DNA from: DATFRY01 sp963764695
GTDB lineage: Bacteria > Myxococcota_A > Polyangia > Haliangiales > Haliangiaceae
Direction of reading: 5' to 3'
NCBI GenBank assembly: GCA_963764695.1
Contig: CAVXTW010000001.1
Location: forward strand, 620,001-684,000
Length of the DNA: 64,000 bases
Within the stretch, counting starts at the first letter, position 1. Each line of letters starts with the position of its first letter. Shown here in pieces: positions 24,937-33,302 of this stretch. The notes below the pieces were generated by a model. It was not told where the DNA came from. It ran no database searches and saw only the letters and a program-made list of their open reading frames with translations. The position numbers were made by a program, and so were the translations under genes.

Positions 24937-27723
24937 ATGGCACTTGGTGATCTGTTCCGGCCGAAGCACAAGCACAGTGACGCATCCGTCCGCGCGGAGG
25001 CGGTCCAGGGACTCGGTGGCGAAGATGCCGCGCTCCTGGCCGAAATTGCGCGCAGCGACGACGATCCGCATGTCCGTCGCCTGGCGATGGAGAAGCTGAC
25101 GGATCCGGATCTCCTGGCCCAGCTGGCGTCATCCGAGCCGGACCCCTCGGTCCGCGCTCAGGCGCGCAGCCGCGCGGTGGACCGCTTCCTGTCCGCGGCG
25201 CTGTCGGGGCAGGGCGATCCGGAGGCGGCCATCCTGTGGCTGGCCGGGTTCGACGAGCAGCGGCCACTGGCCCAGCTGGCCTGTCGCGCTCCGTCGCCCC
25301 TGCACCGACGGCACGCGCTGGAGCGGCTGAGCGATCCGCGCGCGCTGGCCGAGGTGGTGCGCGAGGCGCGCGAGCAGGACGTGGCTCTGGGCGCGCTGTC
25401 CCGCCTCGACGATCTGGAGGCGCTGCGCAGCCTGGCCATGGATCTCGACTCGCGCGACCGCGGCGCCGCCGTCGTCGATCGCATCGAGGACGAGAGCACG
25501 CTGGCCGCCATCGCGTCGCGCGCCAAGAACAAGGGCGTGCGCGCGCGGGCCAACAAGCGGCTGCAGGCGAGGCGCCAGGGCGGCCCGGGGCCGGGCGCCG
25601 TGGTGATCGAGCCGAAGAGCTGGCAGGAGCAGCAGCGGATCACGCTGGTGCGCCTGATCGAGCAGCGCGCGGCAGGCGACGAGTGGATCGAGTCGCAGCG
25701 CGAGGTGGCGGCGGCCGAGGAGGTCTGGCAGCGGCTGGGCCAGGCCGACGACCCGGAGCTGACCGGGCGGTTCGACACGGCGATCGCGCGTTACCGCGCG
25801 GGGGTCGCGCGACATGCGAGCCCGCAGGCAGCGGCCCAGTCCAACGGGTCGTCGAGCCGGGGCGCGGCGGGGAGGGAGGGACCGGTGGAGACGCCAGTAC
25901 CTGGAAACATCGACGAGGCGAACGAGCGGTCGCCGCAGCCCATGGAGCCGCCCGGCGAGCCGGAGGCCCGGCCCGAGCCGGCTCATGCCCACGCCGAGCC
26001 GGGGCCGGAGCTGGACCAGCCGGTCGAGCCGGAGCTGCCCGAGCACGGGCACGCCGAGGCATCGGTCGGGCCGGCGGACGTCGAGCACGCCCACGCCGAG
26101 CCGAGCGACGACGGGCATGGTCACGACCACCCGCATGCCGACGAGCATGGCCAGGCGCACGCGCCTGCTCACGAGCATGGCCACGAGCAGCCGCACGGCG
26201 CTGGTCATCCGCCGGATCGGCCGCGCGCGGCGCCGACCACCGACGCGGAGCGCAACCTGCTCGCCCTCGAGGCGCTGTCGCTCGACCTCGAGCGCGCGGT
26301 GGCCAGCGAGAACGTCAAGCTCAGCACGGCCGAGAAGAAGCTCAAGCAGGCCGACACCCGCTATCCCACCCTGCTGGTCCTGCCCCCCGGTCTGAAGCGC
26401 AAGGCGATGGAGCGCTTCCAGGAGGCGCGGCGCCACATGTTCATCAAGGTGGGCGAGCTGCGCGAGGTGGAGGACTGGAAGCGCTGGGCCAACGTGCCCA
26501 AGCAGGAGGAGCTCATCCGCCAGGTCGAGGCGCTGGTCGAGGCGGCGGATGCCGGGCACCTGGCCCAGCAGCTCAAGGACGCCCAGAACGCGTGGAAGGA
26601 CGTCGGTCCGGCCCCGCGCGAGAAGGGCCAGGAGCTGTGGCAGCGCTTCAAGGCCGCCTGCGACGTGGTCTACGACAAGGTCAAGCACCACCGCGCCCAC
26701 CACACCGCCGAGCAGAAGGAGCACCTGCGCCTCAAGGTGGATCTGTGCGTCAGGGCCGAGCAGCTGGCCGACTCCGAGGACTGGGGACCGGCGGCGGAGG
26801 CGTTCAAGCGCCTGCAGGCCGAGTGGAAGACTGTCGGCCCGGTGCCGCGCAAGCAGGCCGACGAGGTGTGGAAGCGGTTCCGCGCCGCATGCGATCGGTT
26901 CTTCGAGCGGCGCCGCCCGCACGTGGAGAAGGTGTTCGGCGAGCGCCAGGCCAACCTCGAGGCCAAGCAGGCGATGGTCGACCAGGCCGAGGCGCTGGCC
27001 CAGGCCGCGTCCGACGCCGGCGCCGGCGCCGAGATCGACTGGGATGCCGGCCTCCGCGAGATCGGCGAGCTGCGCCGCGAGTGGCGGCGGGTCGGGCCGG
27101 TGCCGCAGCGCGACTACGAGCCGCTCAACCAGCGCTTCCTGGTCGCCTGCGACCGCTACGGGCAGCTGCGCGACGAGGCACGCGCGCTGCGCCAGGCCGA
27201 GCGGCGCGGCGGCGTGGAGGCGGTCCTGGCCGAGGCCGAGGCGGCGATCGACGCCGGCCCCGACGGGCTGGCCGATGCGGTGCTGCGTGCTCGCACGGCG
27301 GTGCGCGAGCTGGAGGGCGAGGGCGCCACCGGCGAGCTGCGCCAGCGGGCCGACGCCGTGTGCCGCCGCGCGGTCGAGGTGCATCCGTCCGCGTTCAAGG
27401 GCACCGATCTGGACCCGGAGCAGATCCGCAAGCGCAAGGAGCGGCTCTACGCCCGCGTGGCGGAGCTGGCCTCGCGCGCCGCGGAGCCGCAGGCAGTGCC
27501 GGCCACCGGAGCTCTGACCGCCGAGCAGATGGCGGCCAAGCTGCGCGCCGCGCTGGCCGAGCGCGCGCTGGGCGGCGTGCTGGCCAGGGACGCCAAGCCG
27601 GCCAGGCAAGTTGTCGCCGAGGCGCGCGAGTCGTGGCAGAGGCTGGGCCCGCTGCCCGGCGCCGAGGGCGAGGATCTCGAGCGCCGCTTTGCCGAGGCCT
27701 GCCGCCGAGCCCTGGGCGAGTAG
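24937..27723 (+). CDS. HEAT-like / DUF349-repeat protein with His-rich linker
   Basis: This 928-residue protein starts at an ATG 48 bases after meaB. Residues ~1-215 contain HEAT-like repeats (SVRAEAVQGLGGEDAALLAEI, DPHVRRLAMEKLTDPDLL). Residues ~300-430 are a low-complexity linker with many HGH/EHGH motifs that could bind metal ions. The C-terminal half holds at least four DUF349 units: WKDVGPAPREKGQELWQRF, WKTVGPVPRKQADEVWKRF, WRRVGPVPQRDYEPLNQRF and WQRLGPLPGAEGEDLERRF. DUF349 proteins are long helical proteins of uncertain function. No membrane segment or signal peptide is present. Confidence 0.85.
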   Translation: MALGDLFRPKHKHSDASVRAEAVQGLGGEDAALLAEIARSDDDPHVRRLAMEKLTDPDLLAQLASSEPDPSVRAQARSRAVDRFLSAALSGQGDPEAAILWLAGFDEQRPLAQLACRAPSPLHRRHALERLSDPRALAEVVREAREQDVALGALSRLDDLEALRSLAMDLDSRDRGAAVVDRIEDESTLAAIASRAKNKGVRARANKRLQARRQGGPGPGAVVIEPKSWQEQQRITLVRLIEQRAAGDEWIESQREVAAAEEVWQRLGQADDPELTGRFDTAIARYRAGVARHASPQAAAQSNGSSSRGAAGREGPVETPVPGNIDEANERSPQPMEPPGEPEARPEPAHAHAEPGPELDQPVEPELPEHGHAEASVGPADVEHAHAEPSDDGHGHDHPHADEHGQAHAPAHEHGHEQPHGAGHPPDRPRAAPTTDAERNLLALEALSLDLERAVASENVKLSTAEKKLKQADTRYPTLLVLPPGLKRKAMERFQEARRHMFIKVGELREVEDWKRWANVPKQEELIRQVEALVEAADAGHLAQQLKDAQNAWKDVGPAPREKGQELWQRFKAACDVVYDKVKHHRAHHTAEQKEHLRLKVDLCVRAEQLADSEDWGPAAEAFKRLQAEWKTVGPVPRKQADEVWKRFRAACDRFFERRRPHVEKVFGERQANLEAKQAMVDQAEALAQAASDAGAGAEIDWDAGLREIGELRREWRRVGPVPQRDYEPLNQRFLVACDRYGQLRDEARALRQAERRGGVEAVLAEAEAAIDAGPDGLADAVLRARTAVRELEGEGATGELRQRADAVCRRAVEVHPSAFKGTDLDPEQIRKRKERLYARVAELASRAAEPQAVPATGALTAEQMAAKLRAALAERALGGVLARDAKPARQVVAEARESWQRLGPLPGAEGEDLERRFAEACRRALGE

Positions 27724-27743
27724 CCGGCACCACCTGCCAGCGC

Positions 27744-27917
27744 CGTACTCGTACACGTACTCGTACTCGTGCGCGTACTCGTGCGCGTGCGCGTACTCGT
27801 GGCACGATCTGACACGCCCAGTCAGATCGGGTCCTGAAACACACGCGGGCACGAACGAGGACGCGCACGCGCACGAGTACGTGCACGCGCACGAGTACGA
27901 GGACGAGTACGAGGAGG
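27744..27917. repeat. Long imperfect inverted repeat between convergent genes
   Basis: About 75 bases built from cgtactcgt and gcgcgt-type units are followed by a perfect 8-bp hairpin (gatctgac 27806-27813, gtcagatc 27821-27828). About 90 bases of the complementary units (gcgcacgagtac, gaggacgagtacg) follow. The whole stretch could fold into one long stem. It lies between the stop at 27723 and the convergent stop at 27927, so it may serve as a bidirectional terminator, although no T-tract is present. Simple-sequence expansion is an alternative origin. Confidence 0.6.
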
Positions 27918-27926
27918 GTTTGGTGT

Positions 27927-28622
27927 CTAGCCGGGCAGGATCAGCTTGAGCAGCCAGCGGAAGAAGACCGCGGTGGGGCCGCCCACGTGCTGCAGGTGCG
28001 CGGTCAGCGATCGCAGGCCGCACGCGTAGCTGAGCAGCAGGCCGAACACCAGCGCATTGGCGGCGATGAGGAAGAGGACGCTGAACAGCAGGCCGGCCTC
28101 GCGCAGGTCGGTCTGGTGGCGGTGCGTCTCCGACCAGTTCGACAGCGCGTGGTACGCGACGGTGATGCCCAGGACCACGCCGGCGGCGGTGAGGTCGCGG
28201 CCCGGCAGCCAGTTCATGATCGCGATGGCGGCCAGCGAGAGGGTGGGAAAGAAGTACGGCGCGAGCGCGATGAGCCAGTTGCCGCGCCCGACGTAGCGAA
28301 TGTGTCCTCCGCTGCGCAGGGTGGCGCGGAACCCGATCACGCGGTGAAGCGTCGCCCAGGCGAACAGCGCGTGGGTGAATTCGTGCTCGAGGGTGGCCAG
28401 GAAGCCCAGGTGGTGGCGCCTGCGGATGACCAGCAGCCAGAACGCGCCGTAGATGGCCACCCCGACGAGGAACGGGTAGCAGCGGGACGGCGACGCGACG
28501 ATGGCGCGCACGACGAACAGGAGCGAGTAGACCAGGCCGGGCAGGAACACCAGGCTGGCCGCCGCGACCGGCCACTTGAGCAGGGCCAGCGCGCCGTCGA
28601 TCCCTTTCGAGATCGCTCCCAT
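27927..28622 (-). CDS. Multi-pass membrane metalloprotease-like protein (HEFTH)
   Basis: This 231-residue protein starts at MGAISKGIDG. The open frame extends further upstream, but that part lacks coding character and would overlap the divergent GIY-YIG gene. Several hydrophobic segments are seen: VAAASLVFLPGLVYSLLFVV, LVGVAIYGAFWLLVI, ALAPYFFPTLSLAAIAIMNW and VLFLIAANALVFGLLL. LEHEFTHALFAW provides an HExxH zinc-binding motif near the membrane, as in M50-type intramembrane proteases. The second zinc ligand is not obvious, so family membership is tentative. It is transcribed divergently from the GIY-YIG gene, 51 bases apart. Confidence 0.75.
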   Translation of the reverse strand: MGAISKGIDGALALLKWPVAAASLVFLPGLVYSLLFVVRAIVASPSRCYPFLVGVAIYGAFWLLVIRRRHHLGFLATLEHEFTHALFAWATLHRVIGFRATLRSGGHIRYVGRGNWLIALAPYFFPTLSLAAIAIMNWLPGRDLTAAGVVLGITVAYHALSNWSETHRHQTDLREAGLLFSVLFLIAANALVFGLLLSYACGLRSLTAHLQHVGGPTAVFFRWLLKLILPG

Positions 28623-28673
28623 CCACGGAGTATGCGCGACGGAGCGCGGTGCTGGCCAACACATCGATGTAAG

Positions 28674-28997
28674 ATGGCGACGATGCCCGCCCGGCGCCGC
28701 ACACGGCAGTCGTGGTTCGTGTATCTGGTCCGGTGCCGCGACGGCAGCCTGTACACCGGCGTCGCGCTCGACGTCGACCGTCGGGTGGCCGAGCACAACG
28801 CCGGGCGCGGCGGCCGCTACACGCGCAGCCGCGCGCCGGTGCGCATCGTCGTGGCCAGCCGCGCGCTCGACAAGCGCGCCGCCTACCGGCTCGAGTGGGC
28901 GATAAAGCAGCTGCGCGCGCGAGAGAAGCCGGACGCCCTGCGCGCGTGGCAGGTGCCGGCCGCGCCGGGCCGGCGAGCGATCAGGAGACGACGATGA
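28674..28997 (+). CDS. GIY-YIG domain (UPF0213/YhbQ-like) protein
   Basis: This 107-residue protein carries the GIY-YIG fold signature: WFVYLVRCRDGSLYTGVALD, followed by RVAEHNAGRGGRYTRSRAPV and a YRLEWAIKQL helix with the conserved Glu. Stand-alone proteins of this size are UPF0213 family, presumed nucleases with unclear substrates. MATM at 28674 is chosen as start; an internal ATG at 28683 is also possible. The stop overlaps the next start (ATGA, 28994-28997), so it is co-translated with the crotonase gene. The basic C-terminus is Arg-rich. Confidence 0.88.
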   Translation: MATMPARRRTRQSWFVYLVRCRDGSLYTGVALDVDRRVAEHNAGRGGRYTRSRAPVRIVVASRALDKRAAYRLEWAIKQLRAREKPDALRAWQVPAAPGRRAIRRRR

Positions 28998-29926
28998 GCA
29001 GTGACAGCGCCCCGGGCGGCGAGCTCAGGACCATGACCTACGCGACCACCGGCCGGATCGCGCGCATCACGCTCGACCGGCCGGAGCGCGGCAACGGCAT
29101 CACCCTCGACATGCCGGTGGAGCTGGCCCGCTGCGTCGAGCGCGCCAACCTCGATCCGTCGGTCCACGTCATCGCGCTGTCCGGCCGCGGCAAGGGCTTC
29201 TGCGGCGGCTACGACCTGGTCGTGCATGCCGAGGGCAAGGCAGATACCGGGGCGAGCGGACCTGCCGGCTCGCCGCTCGATCCCGCGGTCATCGCGGCCA
29301 ACCACGACCCGTCGGCGCCGGCCTGGGATCCGATGGTCAACCACGCGATGATGGCGCGCAACGTGCGCGGCTTCATGAGCCTGTTCCACAGCGACAAGCC
29401 GGTGGTGTGCAAGGTGCACGGCTTCTGCGTCGCGGGCGGCACCGACATGGCGCTGTGCTCGGACCTGCTCGTCATCGAGGACGAGGCCAAGATCGGCTAT
29501 CCGCCGGCGCGCGTGTGGGGCATCCCGACCACCGCGCTGTGGGTGCACCGCATCGGCCTGGAGAAGGCAAAGCGGCTGCTGTTCACCGGAGACTCGCTGT
29601 CCGGACGCGAGGCGGTCGAGTGGGGACTGGCGATCGAGAGCGCGCCCGCCGACCGGCTCGACGAGCGCTTCGAGATCCTGCTCGAGCGCATCGCGCGCCT
29701 GCCGGTCAACCAGCTCGTCATGTCCAAGCTGCTCATCAACCAGGTGGCCATGGCGCAGGGGCTGCACGCGACCCAGCTGCTCGGGGTGGTGTTCGACGGC
29801 ATCGCGCGACACACGCGCGAGGGCCACGCCTTCGCCGAGAAGGCGCGCGCGTCCGGATTCAAGGAGGCGGTGCGCGAGCGGGACGAACCGTTCGGCGACC
29901 TCGGTCCGTCAACGCATAAAGGCTGA
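28994..29926 (+). CDS. Crotonase-fold enoyl-CoA hydratase/isomerase family protein
   Basis: This 310-residue protein starts at an ATG with AGGAG at 28983-28987 and overlaps the GIY-YIG stop. Crotonase landmarks are present: ARITLDRPERGNGI, the first oxyanion-hole loop KGFCGGYDL, and KPVVCKVHGFCVAGGTDMAL as the second. The helix GIPTTALWVHRIGLEKAKRL and LSGREAVEWGLAIE follow. An extra ~40-residue loop after GGYDL, reaching the helix with PMVNHAMMARNVRG, is longer than in compact crotonases. The acid/base residues and therefore the reaction (hydratase, isomerase or other) cannot be fixed from sequence. Confidence 0.85.
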   Translation: MSSDSAPGGELRTMTYATTGRIARITLDRPERGNGITLDMPVELARCVERANLDPSVHVIALSGRGKGFCGGYDLVVHAEGKADTGASGPAGSPLDPAVIAANHDPSAPAWDPMVNHAMMARNVRGFMSLFHSDKPVVCKVHGFCVAGGTDMALCSDLLVIEDEAKIGYPPARVWGIPTTALWVHRIGLEKAKRLLFTGDSLSGREAVEWGLAIESAPADRLDERFEILLERIARLPVNQLVMSKLLINQVAMAQGLHATQLLGVVFDGIARHTREGHAFAEKARASGFKEAVRERDEPFGDLGPSTHKG

Positions 29927-29991
29927 TCAGTCTCTGAGAGTCGCTCGCGCGCATCGCGCCGACATCGCGTGCGTGAAGCGTGCTGGCGTCA

Positions 29992-30005
29992 CGACATCGA
30001 TGTCG
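29992..30005. repeat. Perfect 14-bp palindrome upstream of small lipoprotein gene
   Basis: cgacatcgatgtcg is perfectly self-complementary and lies 84 bases before the lipoprotein start at 30089, in a 162-base non-coding gap. It could be an operator for a dimeric regulator, but chance is possible in GC-rich DNA. Confidence 0.35.
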
Positions 30006-30088
30006 CCGTCCGAGGAAATGACACTCGGCAACCGCTTGAGCGATGTTTCGAATTGCTGCGTGTGGTCGATCGGGTTAGCAGAACCTTC

Positions 30089-30463
30089 ATGAAGAAGGCA
30101 TTTGTTCTCACGATCGCACTTCTTGCCGCTTCGTTGATCGCCTGTGGCGGTTCCGAGGATGGGGACACCACGACCCCGGCCAGCAACGAGATGCCGGCGG
30201 CCGCTCCTGCTCCTGCAGAGGAGCCGGCCACACCGGCCGAGCCGGCCCCCGCGGATCCGAACCAGCCGACGACGCCCACCGAGCCGGTCCCCGGTTCGCC
30301 CGAGAGCCCGACGCCGGCCAATCCGAACAACCCGAGCGGGACGTCAACGACCCCTGGCTCGCCCACGAGCCCGACCGGCCCGACCTCGCCCACCGGCCCC
30401 GGCACCGGCGCCACCACCGGCGGCGGTGCGACCGGCGGCGATACCGGCGGCGGCGGCAAGTAA
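30089..30463 (+). CDS. Small Pro/Thr/Gly-rich lipoprotein
   Basis: This 124-residue protein starts with a lipoprotein signal (MKKAFVLTIALLAASLIAC), with Cys19 as the likely lipidation site. The rest is low complexity: Ala/Pro/Glu, then Pro/Thr/Asn, then Gly-rich repeats such as TGPTSP and GGGATGGDTGGGG. Such extended linkers are common on surface lipoproteins of myxobacteria and have no enzymatic motif. It is monocistronic by spacing (162 bases upstream, 319 downstream). Function is unknown. Confidence 0.75.
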   Translation: MKKAFVLTIALLAASLIACGGSEDGDTTTPASNEMPAAAPAPAEEPATPAEPAPADPNQPTTPTEPVPGSPESPTPANPNNPSGTSTTPGSPTSPTGPTSPTGPGTGATTGGGATGGDTGGGGK

Positions 30464-30782
30464 GCCCATCTTTCCACCCACGCCGTGATGTACGCGGGCC
30501 GGCGGCGCGGCCCGACCACTCTTTACGCATCGTCGGGAAGACGACCAGGTGCCGCGGCGGGTGATCACCCGCCGCGCGCCGGTCGCCCCCGCGACTCAGG
30601 GTTCACGGAGCCCGGAGTCGACACCAGCGGCCCGGTCGCGCCGAGCCGGCGCGGCCCTGCACGCCGCAGGCCCCGTGCCGCGGTCCGGCCGCCACGAGGA
30701 AGCGCGACGTCCCCTCTCGAGTTCTGCGCGTCGCGGCCGATTCAGAAAGCTGGCGGACTCACGCCATCACGGGAACGGCTGC
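30464..30782. other. Intergenic region containing a 24-bp perfect palindrome
   Basis: These 319 bases contain no convincing gene. The one clear structure is a perfect palindrome at 30553-30576, centred on gtgatcac with GC-rich arms (gcggcggg/cccgccgc). It has no loop and no following T-run, so an operator or protein-binding site is at least as likely as a terminator. It lies 206 bases before the response-regulator start. Confidence 0.5.
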
Positions 30783-31976
30783 GTGAGAAGGATCCTCTTC
30801 GTCAACGACGAGCCTCAGATTCTGCGAGCCATGCAGCGCTCGCTGCGCCGGCGCAGCTCGGACTGGGAGATGGTGTTCGCCAACGGCGCGCTCGAGGCGC
30901 TGGCCGAGCTGACCGGGCGCCACTTCGACGTGGTGGTCTCGGACGGCCGGATGCCCGAGATGGACGGCATCGCGCTGCTCAAGCGGGTCAAGGCGGAGTA
31001 CCCGACCACGATCCGGATCATCCTGTCGGGCCACGCGGACGACGAGGCCATGATCCCGGCGCTGCCGGCCATCCACCAGTTCCTGTCCAAGCCGTGCGAG
31101 ATAAGCGTGCTCGAGGGAGTGCTCGAGTCGGCGCTTGAGGCGTCGCGGCGCGGAGACACCGAGGCGGTGCGCGAGGCGCTCCTGACCTCCGACTGGCTGC
31201 CGCCCGGTCCCAAGCTGTACACGCAGCTCACCCAGGCGCTCAAGAACCCGGACCTGCCCATGGCGCGCATCTACGGGCTGATCGAGCGCGACGCGTCGCT
31301 CACGGCGGTGCTGCTCAAGACCGTCAACTCGGCCTACTTCGGGCTGCGGCGTCAGGTGTCGAGCGTTGTCGAGGCGGCGCGCCTGCTCGGTGTCATCGCG
31401 GTCCGCTGCCTGGCGCTGTTCGTCGAGGCGTTCAACCACCTCGACATCGACAAACGCGTCAACCACACGTACATCGAGTGGTTCCACACCCATTCGTTCC
31501 TGACCGCGCGCATCGCCCAGGCGCTGGCCGCCGGCAGCGCGCTGGCGCCGGACCGCGTGTTCAGCGCCGGCCTGCTTCACGACATGGGCGAGCTGCTCAT
31601 CGCCACGCGGCTGCCGGAGGAGCACATCCGGGCGCGGCTCGCGGTGTCGCAAGGTCTCGCGACCACCGTGCACCAGGCCGAGCAGCTCGGGCGCACGCAC
31701 GCCGAGATCGGGGGCTGGCTGCTGTCGCACTGGGGCCTGCCCGCGTTCCTGGTGGAGACGGCGTCGCGCCATCACGGGCCGGTTCCGGCGTCCGGGACGA
31801 TGTCCGATCTGACCCAGGTCGTCCACGTGGCCGACTGTCTGGCCGTCGAGCTGGTGCCGGGCATCGATGGGCACGCCCACAGCGTCATCGAGACCCAGCT
31901 GCTCGAGGCCGCCGGCGGAGCGCAGCGGCTCGTGCAGTGGCGCGAGCTGGCCGCCATGGTCTCCGCCCACGGCTGA
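30783..31976 (+). CDS. Response regulator with HDOD output domain
   Basis: This 397-residue protein starts at a GTG (VRRILFVNDEPQ). Residues ~1-120 are a receiver domain with the acidic pair in NDEP, phospho-acceptor Asp54 in VVVSDGRMPEMDG, and the Lys in FLSKPCE. Residues ~150-390 are an HDOD domain: LTAVLLKTVNSAYFGL, an HD-like pair in AGLLHDMGELL, HAEIGGWLLSHWGLP and ASRHHGP. RR-HDOD proteins regulate through protein interaction rather than known catalysis. No histidine kinase is adjacent, so its partner is elsewhere. The start lacks a strong Shine-Dalgarno sequence. Confidence 0.88.
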   Translation: MRRILFVNDEPQILRAMQRSLRRRSSDWEMVFANGALEALAELTGRHFDVVVSDGRMPEMDGIALLKRVKAEYPTTIRIILSGHADDEAMIPALPAIHQFLSKPCEISVLEGVLESALEASRRGDTEAVREALLTSDWLPPGPKLYTQLTQALKNPDLPMARIYGLIERDASLTAVLLKTVNSAYFGLRRQVSSVVEAARLLGVIAVRCLALFVEAFNHLDIDKRVNHTYIEWFHTHSFLTARIAQALAAGSALAPDRVFSAGLLHDMGELLIATRLPEEHIRARLAVSQGLATTVHQAEQLGRTHAEIGGWLLSHWGLPAFLVETASRHHGPVPASGTMSDLTQVVHVADCLAVELVPGIDGHAHSVIETQLLEAAGGAQRLVQWRELAAMVSAHG

Positions 31977-32034
31977 TCGCGCGCCGACCGCCGTCTGACC
32001 GCCTGCGCTGACGCGTGACCGGTCGGCTCGCCGG

Positions 32035-32113
32035 AGCGAGGCAGAACCCCTCGCTGTGCGCGCTCGACACACGGCTGGCGTGGCGTTCGGGTGACAAGCG
32101 GTCAGAACCGCTT
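32035..32113 (+). terminator. Two small hairpins between the HDOD and mlaE genes
   Basis: A 7-bp stem (agcgagg 32035-32041, cctcgct 32049-32055) and a second 7-bp stem (aagcggt 32096-32102, accgctt 32107-32113, 4-base loop) occupy the 153-base gap. Neither is followed by a T-run. The first may end the HDOD transcript; the second is 16 bases before the mlaE start and could affect its translation. Confidence 0.3.
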
Positions 32114-32129
32114 CCGGCCCGCGGATTGA

Positions 32130-33302
32130 ATGGAGACGTTCTGGCGCTGGATGTCCGCCCTGAACGCAACGACCGATCTCGCGGGTATGGCCGTGCCGCC
32201 CGCGGACGTGGCCGCGGATGTGGAACGCGACACGCTGACCGTGCGTCTGGCAGGCGAGCTCGGTCTGGCGGCCGCGCGCGACCTGCACGCGCAGCTGGAG
32301 GCGGCCGGGTGGGACGAGCGCGTGCGCGTCGTCGTCGTCAACTTCGGCCGGGCCGGGCGGGCCAGCTCGGCGGCGGTCGCCGCGGTCACGCTGGCGGCGC
32401 GGCAGCTGCGCGGGCGCGACAAGCGGCTGCGCCTGCGCGGCCTCGACGAGCGCCAGCGCTCCGCCTTCGCGCTGGCCGCGCCCGGGCCGGAGCTGGAGCT
32501 GCGCGAGCGCGTGCCGTTCCTCGAGTCGGTGGGCGCCGGCGTGCTCTCTGTGGCGGACAGCGGGCGGCGCCTTGTCGAGTTCGTGATGTCGACGCTGCGT
32601 GCGGGCGGCGCCGTGTTCGCGCGCCGCCGCTCGGTGCCGCTGGGCGCCTTCGTGCAGCAGGCGTCGCTCATCGGCGCCGACGCGCTGCCGATCGCCGGCC
32701 TGCTCAGCCTTCTGCTCGGGCTGACCATCGCGTTCCAGTCGTCGCTGCAGCTGCAGCAGTTCGGCGCCGGGCTGTACCTGGCCGACATCGTCTGTCTGTC
32801 GATGGTGCGCGAGCTGGGCCCGATGATGACGGCGGTGCTGGTGTCCGCGCGCAGCGGCTCGGCCATCACGTCGGAGCTCAGCTCCATGAACGTGCGCGAG
32901 GAGGTCAACGCCATGCGCACCATGGGGCTCGATCCGTTCAGCCACCTGGTGCTGCCGCGTCTGGCCGCCCTGACCCTGGTGCTGCCCGCCCTGACCTTGA
33001 TGGCGATCCTTCTGGGCATGGCGGGCGGGCTCATCATCTCGGTGTCGATGCTCGACATGGCGGCCAGCACCTACGTGGGGCGGGCGCTGGAGGCGGTCGC
33101 GCTGGGCGACATCGGCCACGGGCTGGGCAAGAGCGTGCTGTTCGCGTGGATCATCGGCATCACCGCGTGCGCGGTCGGGCTGCACACGCGCGGCGGCTCG
33201 CAGAACATCGGCCGCGCCACCACGCGCACGGTGGTGAGCAGCCTGTTTCTCATCATCGTGACCGACAGCGTGATCGCCACCTTCCTGGCGGTGGTGGGAT
33301 GA
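32130..33302 (+). CDS. mlaE: MlaB(STAS)-MlaE fused lipid ABC transporter permease
   Basis: This 390-residue protein combines an N-terminal STAS-like domain (residues ~28-110, ADVERDTLTVRLAGELGLA and VVVVNFGRAGRASSAAV) with an MlaE permease (residues ~165-390). The permease shows GLLSLLLGLTIAFQSSLQL, MVRELGPMMTAVLVSARSGS, EEVNAMRTMGLDPF and SLFLIIVTDSVIA. In E. coli MlaB and MlaE are separate, so this is a fusion. It would form the membrane channel of a phospholipid transporter between inner and outer membranes. The stop overlaps the ATPase start (ATGA at 33299-33302). Confidence 0.9.
   Translation: METFWRWMSALNATTDLAGMAVPPADVAADVERDTLTVRLAGELGLAAARDLHAQLEAAGWDERVRVVVVNFGRAGRASSAAVAAVTLAARQLRGRDKRLRLRGLDERQRSAFALAAPGPELELRERVPFLESVGAGVLSVADSGRRLVEFVMSTLRAGGAVFARRRSVPLGAFVQQASLIGADALPIAGLLSLLLGLTIAFQSSLQLQQFGAGLYLADIVCLSMVRELGPMMTAVLVSARSGSAITSELSSMNVREEVNAMRTMGLDPFSHLVLPRLAALTLVLPALTLMAILLGMAGGLIISVSMLDMAASTYVGRALEAVALGDIGHGLGKSVLFAWIIGITACAVGLHTRGGSQNIGRATTRTVVSSLFLIIVTDSVIATFLAVVG

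Noticed and set aside
27744..27917. Possible CRISPR array
   Set aside because: Units are short, irregular and inverted rather than direct repeats with unique spacers, and no cas genes are nearby.
25129..28704. 1191-codon frame on the minus strand
   Set aside because: It is antisense to the DUF349 gene and crosses two further genes; composition is that of a complementary-strand shadow.
30759..33185. 808-codon frame on the minus strand
   Set aside because: It is antisense to the RR-HDOD and mlaE genes; no recognisable motif.
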